DNA from: Pseudoxanthomonas japonensis
Lineage (GTDB): Bacteria > Pseudomonadota > Gammaproteobacteria > Xanthomonadales > Xanthomonadaceae
Assembly (NCBI RefSeq): GCF_010093445.1
Contig: NZ_PDWW01000004.1
Coordinates: forward strand, 154,843-218,842
Direction: 5' to 3'
DNA: 64,000 bases
How positions within the stretch are numbered: the first letter of the stretch is position 1; each line of letters opens with the position of its first letter. The position numbers were made by a program, and so were the translations under genes. Under the pieces are notes generated by a model. The model searched no databases. It worked only from the letters and a program-made list of their open reading frames with translations, and had not been told where the DNA came from. Shown piece by piece: positions 39,919 to 48,497 of this stretch.

Positions 39919-40788
39919 ATGACCATTTCCGTCATCTTGCCGGCAAAAAACGAAGCCGGCGGACTGGCCAAGACGCTGCCGGCGCTCAACGCCTGTCTGA
40001 CGGGCGTGGAGATCATTGTGGTGGACGACGGGTCGACGGACGACACCGCTGCCATTGCAGAGGCGCATGGGGCCACCGTCCTCTCCTCGCCGTACTCGAT
40101 GGGCAACGGCGCGGCCATCAAGCGCGGCGCGCGGGCGGCGAAAGGCGACATCCTGATCTTCATGGATGCGGATGGCCAGCACGATCCGGGCTGCATTCCA
40201 GCCCTGCTGGCCAAGCTGGACGAGGGCTATGACATGGTGGTGGGTGCGCGCGACTGGGCTGGGCAGGCGGGCGTGCACCGGGGGGCGGCGAACGCGTTCT
40301 ACAACTGGCTCGCAAGCCGGATGACGGGTTTCGATGTCAAGGACCTGACGTCGGGATTCCGTGTGGTGCGTGCCGACAAGTTCCTTGAGTTCATCCATCT
40401 GTTGCCGAATGGCTTTAGCTACCCCACCACCAGTACCATGGCGTTCTTCCGGAGTGCGTATGCGGTGGCCTACATGCCGATTCCCGTGGCGAAGCGTCTG
40501 GGGAAAAGCCATATCCGGCCGCTTCGCGATGGTGTCCGCTTCCTGCTGATCATCTTCAAGATCGCGACGCTGTACTCGCCACTCAAGTTGTTTGCGCCGA
40601 CGGCGGCTGCTTTCTTTCTGACGGGGCTCAGCTATTACGCCTATACCTTCCTCACCCAGGGTCGCTTCACCAACATGAGCGCACTGCTGTTCAGTGCAGC
40701 GGTCATCATCTTCCTGATCGGCCTGATCTCTGAGCAGATCACCGGGTTGACGTATCTGCATAGCCGCCGCGAGAAAGGCGGCGAATAG
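39919..40788 (+). CDS. GT2 glycosyltransferase with two C-terminal membrane helices (polyprenyl-phosphate sugar synthase type)
   Basis: A 289-residue protein. The GT-A domain (residues 1-200) has V-I-L-P-A-K-N-E-A, V-V-V-D-D-G-S-T-D near residues 34-42 and the metal-binding D-A-D-G-Q near 84, followed by a D-L-T-S-G-F-R-V motif typical of dolichyl/undecaprenyl-phosphate sugar synthases. Two hydrophobic helices end the protein (about 222-245 and 255-280). Such enzymes load one sugar from a nucleotide onto polyprenyl phosphate for use by GT-C transferases outside the membrane. Three GT-C-like genes lie nearby, so a donor-supply role for pilin glycosylation is inferred. It is the first gene of a plus-strand five-gene run. 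Confidence 0.85.
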   Translation: MTISVILPAKNEAGGLAKTLPALNACLTGVEIIVVDDGSTDDTAAIAEAHGATVLSSPYSMGNGAAIKRGARAAKGDILIFMDADGQHDPGCIPALLAKLDEGYDMVVGARDWAGQAGVHRGAANAFYNWLASRMTGFDVKDLTSGFRVVRADKFLEFIHLLPNGFSYPTTSTMAFFRSAYAVAYMPIPVAKRLGKSHIRPLRDGVRFLLIIFKIATLYSPLKLFAPTAAAFFLTGLSYYAYTFLTQGRFTNMSALLFSAAVIIFLIGLISEQITGLTYLHSRREKGGE

Positions 40789-40831
40789 TTGTGTCCATCA
40801 TCAACGAGCTCCGCGAGGCAGGTAGATCCGC

Positions 40832-41623
40832 ATGAGGACCGATCCTCTGCTTGGCGTAGTGGCTCCTGAGCTTGGATGGGTACCCACGCCGAGATTCCTT
40901 TTGCGTAGGGATCGCATCATGCGCTTGCTGGCCGATCCGTCATTGGGAAGACTTGTGGAGGTGGGGTGTGGCGGGGGCTCGTTGCTGCATGAACTTGCGC
41001 AACGGAGTGAGCACGCCACTGGGATCGAAACTTCTGAGCGCGCACGCGCGCTGGCTTCTTCCATTGCCAAGGCGGGGCGAGGCAAGCAGCGGATCGTTGC
41101 CGGGCCGGATCCCGAATGGAATCAGGATCGTGAGCTCGTCTGCGCCTTCGATGTGCTGGAGCACATCGAACACGATGGTGCCGCTCTAGAAGAGTGGGCG
41201 GGATGGCTGATGAAGGGAGGGAGACTTTGCATGTCCGTGCCGGCCCATCAGCGCAGATGGGGGGCGGGGGACGAGTGGGCAGGGCACTGGCGACGGTATG
41301 GCCGCCATGATCTCCAGGCGCTGCTGGTCTCGAAGGGCTTCGTGATCGAGCACATCGAGTGCTATGGATTCCCACTGGGCAATCTCACCGAGTGGTATGG
41401 GGAGCGTTTCTATCGGCGTGCCTTGCGCGATAGGCAGGGCAATCTGAACAAATCGCAGGCGACCAGCGAGAGCGGTGTCGAAAGAAATTACTACGTCAGG
41501 AAGTTCAAGTGGCTGGACTCGGCGCCGGCGCGCGCGCTCCTGCGCTTTTTCAACATCACCCAGAGCCTGGCGTCCCGCACGGATTGGGGTACCGGCTATC
41601 TCGTGCTGGCCAGGAAAGAATGA
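40832..41623 (+). CDS. class I SAM-dependent methyltransferase
   Basis: A 263-residue protein with motif I V-E-V-G-C-G-G-G-S-L-L near residue 42, an acidic C-A-F-D-V-L-E-H-I-E-H motif near 104, and the G-G-R-L-C-M-S-V-P post-III segment near 129. It looks like a small-molecule or sugar methyltransferase of the Methyltransf-11/23 type. Genes on both sides act on lipid-linked sugars, so methylation of the pilin glycan is a reasonable inference. It is translationally coupled to the following membrane gene by a four-base ATGA overlap. Confidence 0.8.
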   Translation: MRTDPLLGVVAPELGWVPTPRFLLRRDRIMRLLADPSLGRLVEVGCGGGSLLHELAQRSEHATGIETSERARALASSIAKAGRGKQRIVAGPDPEWNQDRELVCAFDVLEHIEHDGAALEEWAGWLMKGGRLCMSVPAHQRRWGAGDEWAGHWRRYGRHDLQALLVSKGFVIEHIECYGFPLGNLTEWYGERFYRRALRDRQGNLNKSQATSESGVERNYYVRKFKWLDSAPARALLRFFNITQSLASRTDWGTGYLVLARKE

Positions 41624-42570
41624 GGCGGCACTGGCGTATCGCGGCCGGTATCCTCGCGCTGGCCCTGACGGTCTACTTCCTGGTCGTTGCCTCAAGGACG
41701 CTCGATCCGGCCCTGTTGCGGCAGGCCTTTTCCTCCTTCGGCGTCTGGTTGGCGGTTTGCATCGCCGCGGTTCTCTACGCCTTTATCGTGCCTGTTACCG
41801 GTTGGGCATGGTCAGTGCTCCTGCGTGTGCGTTCCGAGTGCTGGTCGCCGTCAGTATTGTCGATGACCATCGGCCTGTCTCAGCTCGCAAAGTACATCCC
41901 GGGCAACATCGCACAACATGCGGCACGCGCGGCGATCGCGATGCGGCAGGGGATGGCGACTACCTCGCTGGTCGCCACCGTTGCCCAAGAGACGGTGCTG
42001 GCCATAACGGCCAGTGTTGTTGTCGGCGTGCTTGCGCTTCTGGCTAGTGGACGCGGTCTCGCGTCCCTTGGGCCCGATCACGTCTTGGTCCTCACGGTCT
42101 CGATGGGAGCACTTTGTATTGCCGTGTTGCTGTTGCCGGGGTCGAGGAGCCTGAGACGCTTCCGTCGGTCAGGAAAGGTCGCCGGGTTGCTGGCCGCCTT
42201 GGCTACCCTTCCCGGTTGGAGGGCAACAGGCAAGGCGTTCTCGGCGTACGCTTTCAACTACCTGCTGATCGGAGTCGGGTTATGGGGCGTTTCGATTGCT
42301 CTCGGCGAGTCCACGGGCCTGACCTATTTGGTGGTGACATCAGCGTTCGCGCTTTCGTGGCTGCTCGGGTTCATGACGCCCGGATCACCGGCTGGTTTGG
42401 GCGCACGCGAGGGCATTATGCTCATGCTGCTGCAGGGCGCTGCCGATTCCGAAAGGCTTGTTGTTTTCGTGTTGCTGGCGCGTGTTGTCACCATGGTGGG
42501 TGATGCTTTCTGTTTCGTGGGAGCCGTGCTCCTCCAAGCCCGCATCAGGCGTGCAGAGGCGAGTCGATGA
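41620..42570 (+). CDS. UPF0104 / lysylphosphatidylglycerol-synthase-TM-like membrane protein
   Basis: A 316-residue polytopic protein with about eight helices. The signature of the LPG-synthase-TM/UPF0104 group is visible: the K-Y-I-P-G-N-I segment near residue 88 and the P-G-S-P-A-G-L-G-A-R-E-G block near 263. Members beside glycosyltransferases are often suspected of moving or organising lipid-linked sugars, but no transport function is shown. The ATG at 41620 overlaps the preceding methyltransferase; the next gene overlaps it by four bases. Confidence 0.75.
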   Translation: MRRHWRIAAGILALALTVYFLVVASRTLDPALLRQAFSSFGVWLAVCIAAVLYAFIVPVTGWAWSVLLRVRSECWSPSVLSMTIGLSQLAKYIPGNIAQHAARAAIAMRQGMATTSLVATVAQETVLAITASVVVGVLALLASGRGLASLGPDHVLVLTVSMGALCIAVLLLPGSRSLRRFRRSGKVAGLLAALATLPGWRATGKAFSAYAFNYLLIGVGLWGVSIALGESTGLTYLVVTSAFALSWLLGFMTPGSPAGLGAREGIMLMLLQGAADSERLVVFVLLARVVTMVGDAFCFVGAVLLQARIRRAEASR

Positions 42571-43403
42571 CTGATCTTGACGTTTCCGGCGAGCGGATGA
42601 TTGAAGATGCGTATATGCACTCCTTGGAGTCGTACGTCATCTATGTCATGCATACCGCTTCCTACGCATTTGCGAAGCAATACTGTGCAGGGAATATTGT
42701 GCTGGATCTCGGTTGTGGCAGCGGGTATGGCGCAGCGCGTATAGGTGAAGAAGCGAAGAGAGTGGAAGGCGTGGACGTGGATGCAGAGGCTGTGGCCTTC
42801 GCGCAGCGGCGCTACTCGCGCGAAAACGTCTCGTTCTCCCAGATCAAGGCCAGGGAAAGCCTTCCGTTTTCTGACGCATCCTTTGATGTGGTGCTTTCGT
42901 TCCAGGTGATTGAACACGTCTGGGACGATGGCAACTATCTGAAAGAAGCGCATAGGGTACTGAGGCCCGGAGGCGTTATGGTGGTAGTCACGCCTGACCG
43001 CGCCCATCGCTTGCTGCCGGGTCAGCGTCCCTGGAATCGTTGGCATGTCCGGGAATACTCAGGCGCGCAACTCGAGCGAAAAGTAAGCCAGTTTTTCGAT
43101 GTTGCTGCGTCATTGAAGATGGGGGCGGCATGGGATGTTGCTGGCGTTGAGATCCGGAGATACCGGAGGACCAAGTGGCTGACCTTGCCTTTCACTCTGC
43201 CTCTGCTGCCTGACGTACTGCGCCGGCGTGGCCTGGATCTCCTCCACGCGTTGCGCACCCATCCCGGAAAGGTGGACGCGAAGATGAAGATCCCTGTTGC
43301 GGATTTCGGCTTCGACGATAAGGCGATGCTGATTGAAGAGGATCCGCCGAATCCACTCAACCTCGTCATCGTCGGCCGGAAGGGGCGCGACGCGACCACA
43401 TGA
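42567..43403 (+). CDS. second SAM-dependent methyltransferase
   Basis: A 278-residue methyltransferase unrelated in detail to the first. Motif I is L-D-L-G-C-G-S-G-Y-G-A near residue 46, followed by V-E-G-V-D-V-D near 68, the F-D-V-V-L-S-F-Q-V-I-E-H core near 105 and V-L-R-P-G-G-V-M-V-V-V-T-P. Base composition is visibly less GC-rich than in the dcw genes, suggesting a horizontally acquired block. A glycan or lipid-linked sugar is the likely substrate, by context only. It overlaps both neighbours by four bases. Confidence 0.8.
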   Translation: MTDLDVSGERMIEDAYMHSLESYVIYVMHTASYAFAKQYCAGNIVLDLGCGSGYGAARIGEEAKRVEGVDVDAEAVAFAQRRYSRENVSFSQIKARESLPFSDASFDVVLSFQVIEHVWDDGNYLKEAHRVLRPGGVMVVVTPDRAHRLLPGQRPWNRWHVREYSGAQLERKVSQFFDVAASLKMGAAWDVAGVEIRRYRRTKWLTLPFTLPLLPDVLRRRGLDLLHALRTHPGKVDAKMKIPVADFGFDDKAMLIEEDPPNPLNLVIVGRKGRDATT

Positions 43404-44572
43404 AGCGCCTCTGGATCGCGGGTGTCGCCATGCGTGGTGATGGTTACCCGAACGCGATGAATACGGTTGCAGTGTTGATGGGCAGTCCGGAATGGGTGAT
43501 ATCCGACAAAGCCGACTGGCTGCCGACCGAGACGAGGCTTTGGCATCTCGCACGCGGACCGGCCCGGCAGCGAGTCCGGCTCATGCTGCGCTTGGTGGCA
43601 GGTGGGTTTGCTCAAGCGGCATGCCTGTGCATCAGGAGTCGGCCTGGAGATGTCGCCTACCTGCCATACCCAGCACCGCTTACGTTGTGGTGGCTTGCAC
43701 TCGTTCCGAAGCGTTGGCGACCCCGATGCATCGCCGATGCGTACATTTCCCTCTGGGACTCCATGTTCCGGGATCGCGGCGGTGGCGATGCCACGGGCGT
43801 TGTGTCGCGCATCGTGCGACGCTTTGAAGCGCGCAGCCTGCGCGCCGCGGCGCTGGTGCTGGTCGATACCGAAGCCAACAAGCGGCAGATGATCGCGGAT
43901 TTCGCGCTGACCGCACGACGCGTCAGGTCCATCCCGTTGGCCATCAATGAGCGCCTGTTCTCATCGTCCGGTCGAGAACAAGCGCCATCAGGCAGACCAG
44001 CGCGCGTCCTGTTCGTGGGGACGCTGGTGCCCTTGCACGGCATCGATATCGTGCTTGCCGTCGCCGCCGAGTTGTCGAAATCTGACGGAATCGAATTCAG
44101 GTTGATTGGCGACGGCCAGCAAAGTGCGCTGGTGGAAGCGTTTGTGCGTACTGGCAAGGTCGCCGGCTTCACGTGGATACGCGAGTGGGTGCCGCTCGCC
44201 GGCATCGCGCGCGAGATCGAAGAGGCCGACGTCTGCCTCGGCGTCTTCGGTGGCGAGGGCAAGGCAGCCCGCGTACTCCCCTTCAAGTCGTACTGCGCCC
44301 TCGCGGCCGGGAAGGCGATCGTCACCCAGGCCGCGCACTCGCTGCCCGATGGACTTCCACCCCTGCCCGCTGTTCTGGTTGCGGGCACGGACAGGCAGAA
44401 ATGGGCGCGCGATGTGGCGACAGCGATCAGGACGCTTATCGAATCACGAGCCGAACGAATCGCATTGGGGAAAGCCGCAGGCCAGTACTTCGCGGACCAT
44501 CTGTCCAGCCAAGCGATCCGTGCAGTGTGGCTAGAGATACTCTGTGCGGCGAACGGCCCGATGGACGACTGA
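43400..44572 (+). CDS. GT4-type glycosyltransferase
   Basis: A 390-residue GT-B glycosyltransferase. The C-terminal half has the Rossmann entry A-R-V-L-F-V-G-T-L-V-P-L-H-G-I near residue 205 and an E-E-A-D-V-C-L-G-V-F-G-G region with P-F-K-S-Y-C-A-L-A-A-G-K near 295, typical of family 4. The N-terminal half is poorly conserved. It ends the plus-strand run, 48 bases from the convergent GT-C-like gene, so the gap holds little space for a terminator. It probably extends or caps the glycan assembled by this locus. Confidence 0.78.
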   Translation: MKRLWIAGVAMRGDGYPNAMNTVAVLMGSPEWVISDKADWLPTETRLWHLARGPARQRVRLMLRLVAGGFAQAACLCIRSRPGDVAYLPYPAPLTLWWLALVPKRWRPRCIADAYISLWDSMFRDRGGGDATGVVSRIVRRFEARSLRAAALVLVDTEANKRQMIADFALTARRVRSIPLAINERLFSSSGREQAPSGRPARVLFVGTLVPLHGIDIVLAVAAELSKSDGIEFRLIGDGQQSALVEAFVRTGKVAGFTWIREWVPLAGIAREIEEADVCLGVFGGEGKAARVLPFKSYCALAAGKAIVTQAAHSLPDGLPPLPAVLVAGTDRQKWARDVATAIRTLIESRAERIALGKAAGQYFADHLSSQAIRAVWLEILCAANGPMDD

Positions 44573-44620
44573 TCGGCGGCCAGTCTGCGACGCCGTGATC
44601 AGGACAAGTCCTTCGCACAC

Positions 44621-46480
44621 TCAACGCGCGCCTGCCTCCTTCTCGGTCGATCGTGCATTCGCCTGCTCGATGGCTTCGGCCCAGTCTTCGCGCCCCTGCG
44701 CGCGCATTTCGTCACGCAGGGCGATGATGTTGCGGTCGCCACGCGGCAGTGCTTCTGCTGCGCGCAGGACGTAGGGCAGCGCGGCATCCGCCTGCTGCGT
44801 GTGAAGGTAGATATTGGATCCGATCATCAGGTGTTCGGCCGGAGAGAACTCCGCGCGACGCGCAATGATATCGACGACGCGCAATACCTGTGCCTCGTCC
44901 AGCCCGATCTTCGCGCGGACGTTGGCCAGGGTCGTCCACAGGATGTTCTTGTTGGCCGGCAGCATGGGCACTTCTTCCAGGCGCGTCGCCAGGCGATCCC
45001 AGTCGGCCCGGGTGACGCTGCGCTTGATGGTCTTGTAGATCACGATGTTGGAGTACGCCGATGCGGAGCCCGTCCGGGCCGCGGCCTCTTCGACGGTCGC
45101 GATGGCCTGATCCATGTAGGGACTGTCGCGCCCGGCCTTCCGACCGGCGAGATCGAAGTAAACACCGCCCAAGGCCAGCCAAGCGCGCGGAGAATCCGGC
45201 GAAATGTCGACCATGTGGCGTGCAAACCGGACGGGCTCTCCCCAGGCGTAGGCACGCAGACCCCCGGCGACGGCCACCAACGCCACGATGGCCGTTGTGA
45301 AGACGATCGGCAGAGCGGGTCGTGCATGCAGCCGCTGCCAGCCCGCGACCACCAGGTCCGCCAATGCCAGCAACACGCCGATCAGGGGGAGGTGGTTGCG
45401 ATGCTCGAATGCCATCTCCACCGGGATGATCGTGCTCGTGAGCAGATGCCCAGCGAAAAAGAGCAGCACGCCGCAGGCGAATACGGGACGACGCGTGCGC
45501 CACAGGCCCGCCCAGGCCAGCAGGGCGATGACCGCCAGCAGTGCGGGCAGGGTTGTCAGCGGCTCAATCAGGGTGCGCGATATCGTCAACTGGTCGTAGT
45601 TGAAGGGCATGTGGCTCGGTAGTGGCAACAGAATCTGCCCCAGGTACATCATCAACACCCGACCTTGGGTGAGCAGGCGCTCGACGCTGTTGAAGTCGCG
45701 GCCGGCATACGCCTCGCTGCTCCAGAAGTGCGGCAGCGCCCAGAACAACGTGACGGCGATGCCCGCCAACGCAAGCGCCAGATACGTGTTGCGCAGTCCG
45801 CGCGTACGTTGTGCGCTTGCGGCACGAAGCTGCAGTACGGTCAATTCCAGTACCAGCGTGTAGACCGGCAACAGGATGGCGTCTTCCTTGCTGGCTAGGC
45901 CCAGCACCCAGCTCGCGGCTCCCAGCACGCCGAAGGGCCAGCCCGCACGCCCCTCGATCTGCGCCTGCCGCAGACACAGGTAGGACCACAGCGACAACAC
46001 GACGAACAGCGTCGCCAAGGTCTGCATGCGTTGCACTACATACAGCACGCTCGATACTTGAAGCGGATGCATCGCCCAGATGAGTGCCATGATCAGGGCG
46101 CAAAGGGCGGCGCGTTGCGATGTCCATCCGGCGATCAGGAGCAGGCGGCGGACGAACACGGCCATCAGCACGGCGGTCACCGCGTGGATGAACAGGTTCG
46201 TGGTCTTGAAGGTGGCGGCATCAAGGCTGCCGTGGCGCCAGTAGTCCAACGCGAACGTCAGCATCGACAGCGGACGCACTCCGCCGCCTGCGTGGAAGCT
46301 GGCGGCCGCATCCCACAATGCGTTGCTGTTGAGTGTGTCGAGGCGGATGAACATGTTGTCGACGATGGTGTGGCCGTCATCCAGGACGAATCCTCCGCCC
46401 ACGCCGAGGCCGAACAGGGCCGCAGCGAACAGCGCCACTAACAGCAATAGCAGCAGGAAGCGTCCGGAGGTGAGCGTCAT
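44621..46480 (-). CDS. GT-C-like membrane glycosyltransferase with helical-repeat C-terminus, copy 1
   Basis: A 619-residue protein: about ten membrane helices in residues 8-420, then a soluble TPR-like helical region. An acidic pair, V-L-D-D-G-H-T-I at Asp34/Asp35, sits in the first extracytoplasmic loop. It is followed by R-P-L-S-M-L-T-F-A-L-D, the H-P-L-Q-V-S-S-V-L-Y-V-V-Q-R-M-Q motif and F-E-H-R-N-H-L-P-L. This layout resembles the TMTC/GT105 O-mannosyltransferases of animals and related bacterial proteins. The ATG at 46480 places the Asp pair exactly where copy 3 has it; ATG 46525 is possible. Transfer of sugar to pilin is inferred from context. Confidence 0.7.
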   Translation of the reverse strand: MTLTSGRFLLLLLLVALFAAALFGLGVGGGFVLDDGHTIVDNMFIRLDTLNSNALWDAAASFHAGGGVRPLSMLTFALDYWRHGSLDAATFKTTNLFIHAVTAVLMAVFVRRLLLIAGWTSQRAALCALIMALIWAMHPLQVSSVLYVVQRMQTLATLFVVLSLWSYLCLRQAQIEGRAGWPFGVLGAASWVLGLASKEDAILLPVYTLVLELTVLQLRAASAQRTRGLRNTYLALALAGIAVTLFWALPHFWSSEAYAGRDFNSVERLLTQGRVLMMYLGQILLPLPSHMPFNYDQLTISRTLIEPLTTLPALLAVIALLAWAGLWRTRRPVFACGVLLFFAGHLLTSTIIPVEMAFEHRNHLPLIGVLLALADLVVAGWQRLHARPALPIVFTTAIVALVAVAGGLRAYAWGEPVRFARHMVDISPDSPRAWLALGGVYFDLAGRKAGRDSPYMDQAIATVEEAAARTGSASAYSNIVIYKTIKRSVTRADWDRLATRLEEVPMLPANKNILWTTLANVRAKIGLDEAQVLRVVDIIARRAEFSPAEHLMIGSNIYLHTQQADAALPYVLRAAEALPRGDRNIIALRDEMRAQGREDWAEAIEQANARSTEKEAGAR

Positions 46481-46550
46481 CGGATCGGGTACTTGCGAGT
46501 GGACAGTGAAAAGGAGCCGTCGCATCGCACTAGGGACGGTGGCCGTGCGC

Positions 46551-48497
46551 TCATGGCCGCGATTCAGGATGTGAACCGGGTGCCGCTTGGTGACGTGCCG
46601 CGGCGGCCTGCTCCACGTTGCCGGCCAACTCGGGGTGGTCGCGGTCGCGCAACGCGGCAGCGAGTTGCCATGCGAAGGGGGAGTCCGGCGGCAGTACCGC
46701 GATCGCTTTGAGGTAGTAGGGCACGGCGTGTTCCGGATCATCCAGTGCGTTGAGCAGCGCATCGCCGATGAAGATCAGGGTACGGGGACCCAGCGTGGTC
46801 CTGCGGTCGAGCGTTGCGAGCGCCGACCGCATCTGTGCGCTGTCTACGGGAACGCCAAGCGTTGCGTAGTGGACGAGGATCAGGGGCGCGCGGGTGTTGT
46901 CGGCGGTCATCGGTACGACACGCAGACGCTGCTGGAGACGCTGCCAGTCCTGTGGTGTCACATCGCCACGCAGACTCTTGAGTGCCACCAGCAGTGCGAG
47001 ATTGTTGAGCGAGTCGGGAGCGGCGTCTGCCCCGGACGCGCACGCGGAAATGGCGAGATTCAGATTCGGGTTGCGCTCCGTGACGCCGCCGCCCACCATG
47101 AAGTACGTATCGCACAGGTCGATCCAAGCGCGTGGCGAATCGGGCGCCGCGAACGCACTGGCCTGGGCCAGCGACAGCGCATTGCGCCAACTGTGCGCGC
47201 GCACCGCGGTTGTCGCGCCGAGGGCCAGCAGCAGCGCTGCGCACAGCCCGGTCTGCACGGCCGTGCGGATAGGCAGTCGTGACGCGAGGTGCGCCAGCGC
47301 GCTGCCAATCGCCAGAACCGCGCCGATGAGCGCGAAATGGTTGCGGTGTTCGTAGGCCAGTTCCAGGCCGATGGCGTTGCTGGCGATGAAGTGAGCACTG
47401 AAGAACAGGAAGACACCCAGCGCGAACAGGGGCTGTCGCACGCGCAGTCGCCATGCGGTCGCTACCAGGGCCAGAATCAGGGCGAAGGCGGGCAGGGTTG
47501 TCCACGGGTGCAGCAGGCGGCGCGACGGCTGCACCCAGTCGTAGTGAAAGGGCATGTGCTGCGGCAGTGGCACGACGATCTGCCACAGATACATACACAA
47601 CACACGCGGTTGGGTCAGTAGACGTTCCAGGCTGTTGAAGTCGCGGCCGGGATAGGCCGCCGGTTGCCAGACGTTGTACAGCCAGACGACGTAGGCGACG
47701 GCTGCCGCGAGCACGACAATCAGGTAACCGCTGCGCCACAAGCGGGCAACGCTTGCATCGGCAGCGGCGAATCGCAGTACGGTCAGCTCCATCGCCAGCG
47801 CGTAGACGGGCAGCAATGCCGAGTCTTCCTTGCACCCCATCGCCAGCGCCCACAGCAGCACGGTCACCATCAGGCTGGTGCGACCCGACTGGCCACGGAT
47901 CTGCGCCGCACGCGCTTGCAGGTAGGTGCATAGCGCCAGCACCAGGAACAACGTACCCATGGTCTGCAGCCGTTGCACCGCATACAACACCGCTGAGACC
48001 TGCAGCGGATGCACGGCCCATGCGACGGAGAGCGCGACGGCGATGGGTGCGACACGGCGGCTGGATACGCCTGCCAGAGGTGGCAGGCTGCGGAAGAACC
48101 AGGCCAGCGCGAAGGTCGTGAAGACATGGATCACGATGTTCGTGGTCTTGAACGTGGCCGGATCGGCACTGCCGCCGGCACGCCAGTAGTCCAGCGCAAA
48201 CGTAAGCGTCGGCAGCACACGAAGGTTGCCGGAAATCTGGGGCGTCGCGAGCACCTCCACGATCGCGGACGGCGTGAGTTCGGTCAGGTGGATACTGCGG
48301 TTGTTGACGATGTTGGGGATGTCGTCGAATAGGAAGTCGCCCGGCAGGCCGGGCAGGAAGGCCATGCCCGACAGTGCAGCCAATAGCAGGCTCGCCAGCA
48401 GGAAGAACCGGACTGGCGTGGAGTGCGCCTTGCTGCCGTCAGGGAACAAATCAGGGCGCCTTGTGCTCAAGGGACGAGAGTTGTTCCACCCAGTCAT
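46551..48497 (-). CDS. GT-C-like membrane glycosyltransferase with helical-repeat C-terminus, copy 2
   Basis: A 648-residue paralogue of copies 1 and 3, and the most divergent of the three. It keeps F-L-F-D-D-I-P-N-I (Asp58/59), H-P-L-Q-V-S-A-V-L-Y-A-V-Q-R, K-E-D-S-A-L-L-P-V and Y-E-H-R-N-H-F, but has V-L-P-T-L-T-F-A-L-D in place of R-P-L-S-M-L. The N-terminus is 24 residues longer than in its paralogues. The ATG at 48497 has an AGCAGG ribosome site and overlaps copy 3 by 47 bases; no good start is seen closer to the copy 3 stop. Loss of the R-P motif may mark a changed or lost activity. Confidence 0.68.
   Translation of the reverse strand: MTGWNNSRPLSTRRPDLFPDGSKAHSTPVRFFLLASLLLAALSGMAFLPGLPGDFLFDDIPNIVNNRSIHLTELTPSAIVEVLATPQISGNLRVLPTLTFALDYWRAGGSADPATFKTTNIVIHVFTTFALAWFFRSLPPLAGVSSRRVAPIAVALSVAWAVHPLQVSAVLYAVQRLQTMGTLFLVLALCTYLQARAAQIRGQSGRTSLMVTVLLWALAMGCKEDSALLPVYALAMELTVLRFAAADASVARLWRSGYLIVVLAAAVAYVVWLYNVWQPAAYPGRDFNSLERLLTQPRVLCMYLWQIVVPLPQHMPFHYDWVQPSRRLLHPWTTLPAFALILALVATAWRLRVRQPLFALGVFLFFSAHFIASNAIGLELAYEHRNHFALIGAVLAIGSALAHLASRLPIRTAVQTGLCAALLLALGATTAVRAHSWRNALSLAQASAFAAPDSPRAWIDLCDTYFMVGGGVTERNPNLNLAISACASGADAAPDSLNNLALLVALKSLRGDVTPQDWQRLQQRLRVVPMTADNTRAPLILVHYATLGVPVDSAQMRSALATLDRRTTLGPRTLIFIGDALLNALDDPEHAVPYYLKAIAVLPPDSPFAWQLAAALRDRDHPELAGNVEQAAAARHQAAPGSHPESRP

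Noticed and set aside
44621..46762. 713-residue version of GT-C copy 1
   Set aside because: It would overlap copy 2 by over 200 bases and adds a Ser/Thr/Pro-rich out-of-family start; the ATG at 46480 aligns the Asp34/35 pair with copy 3.
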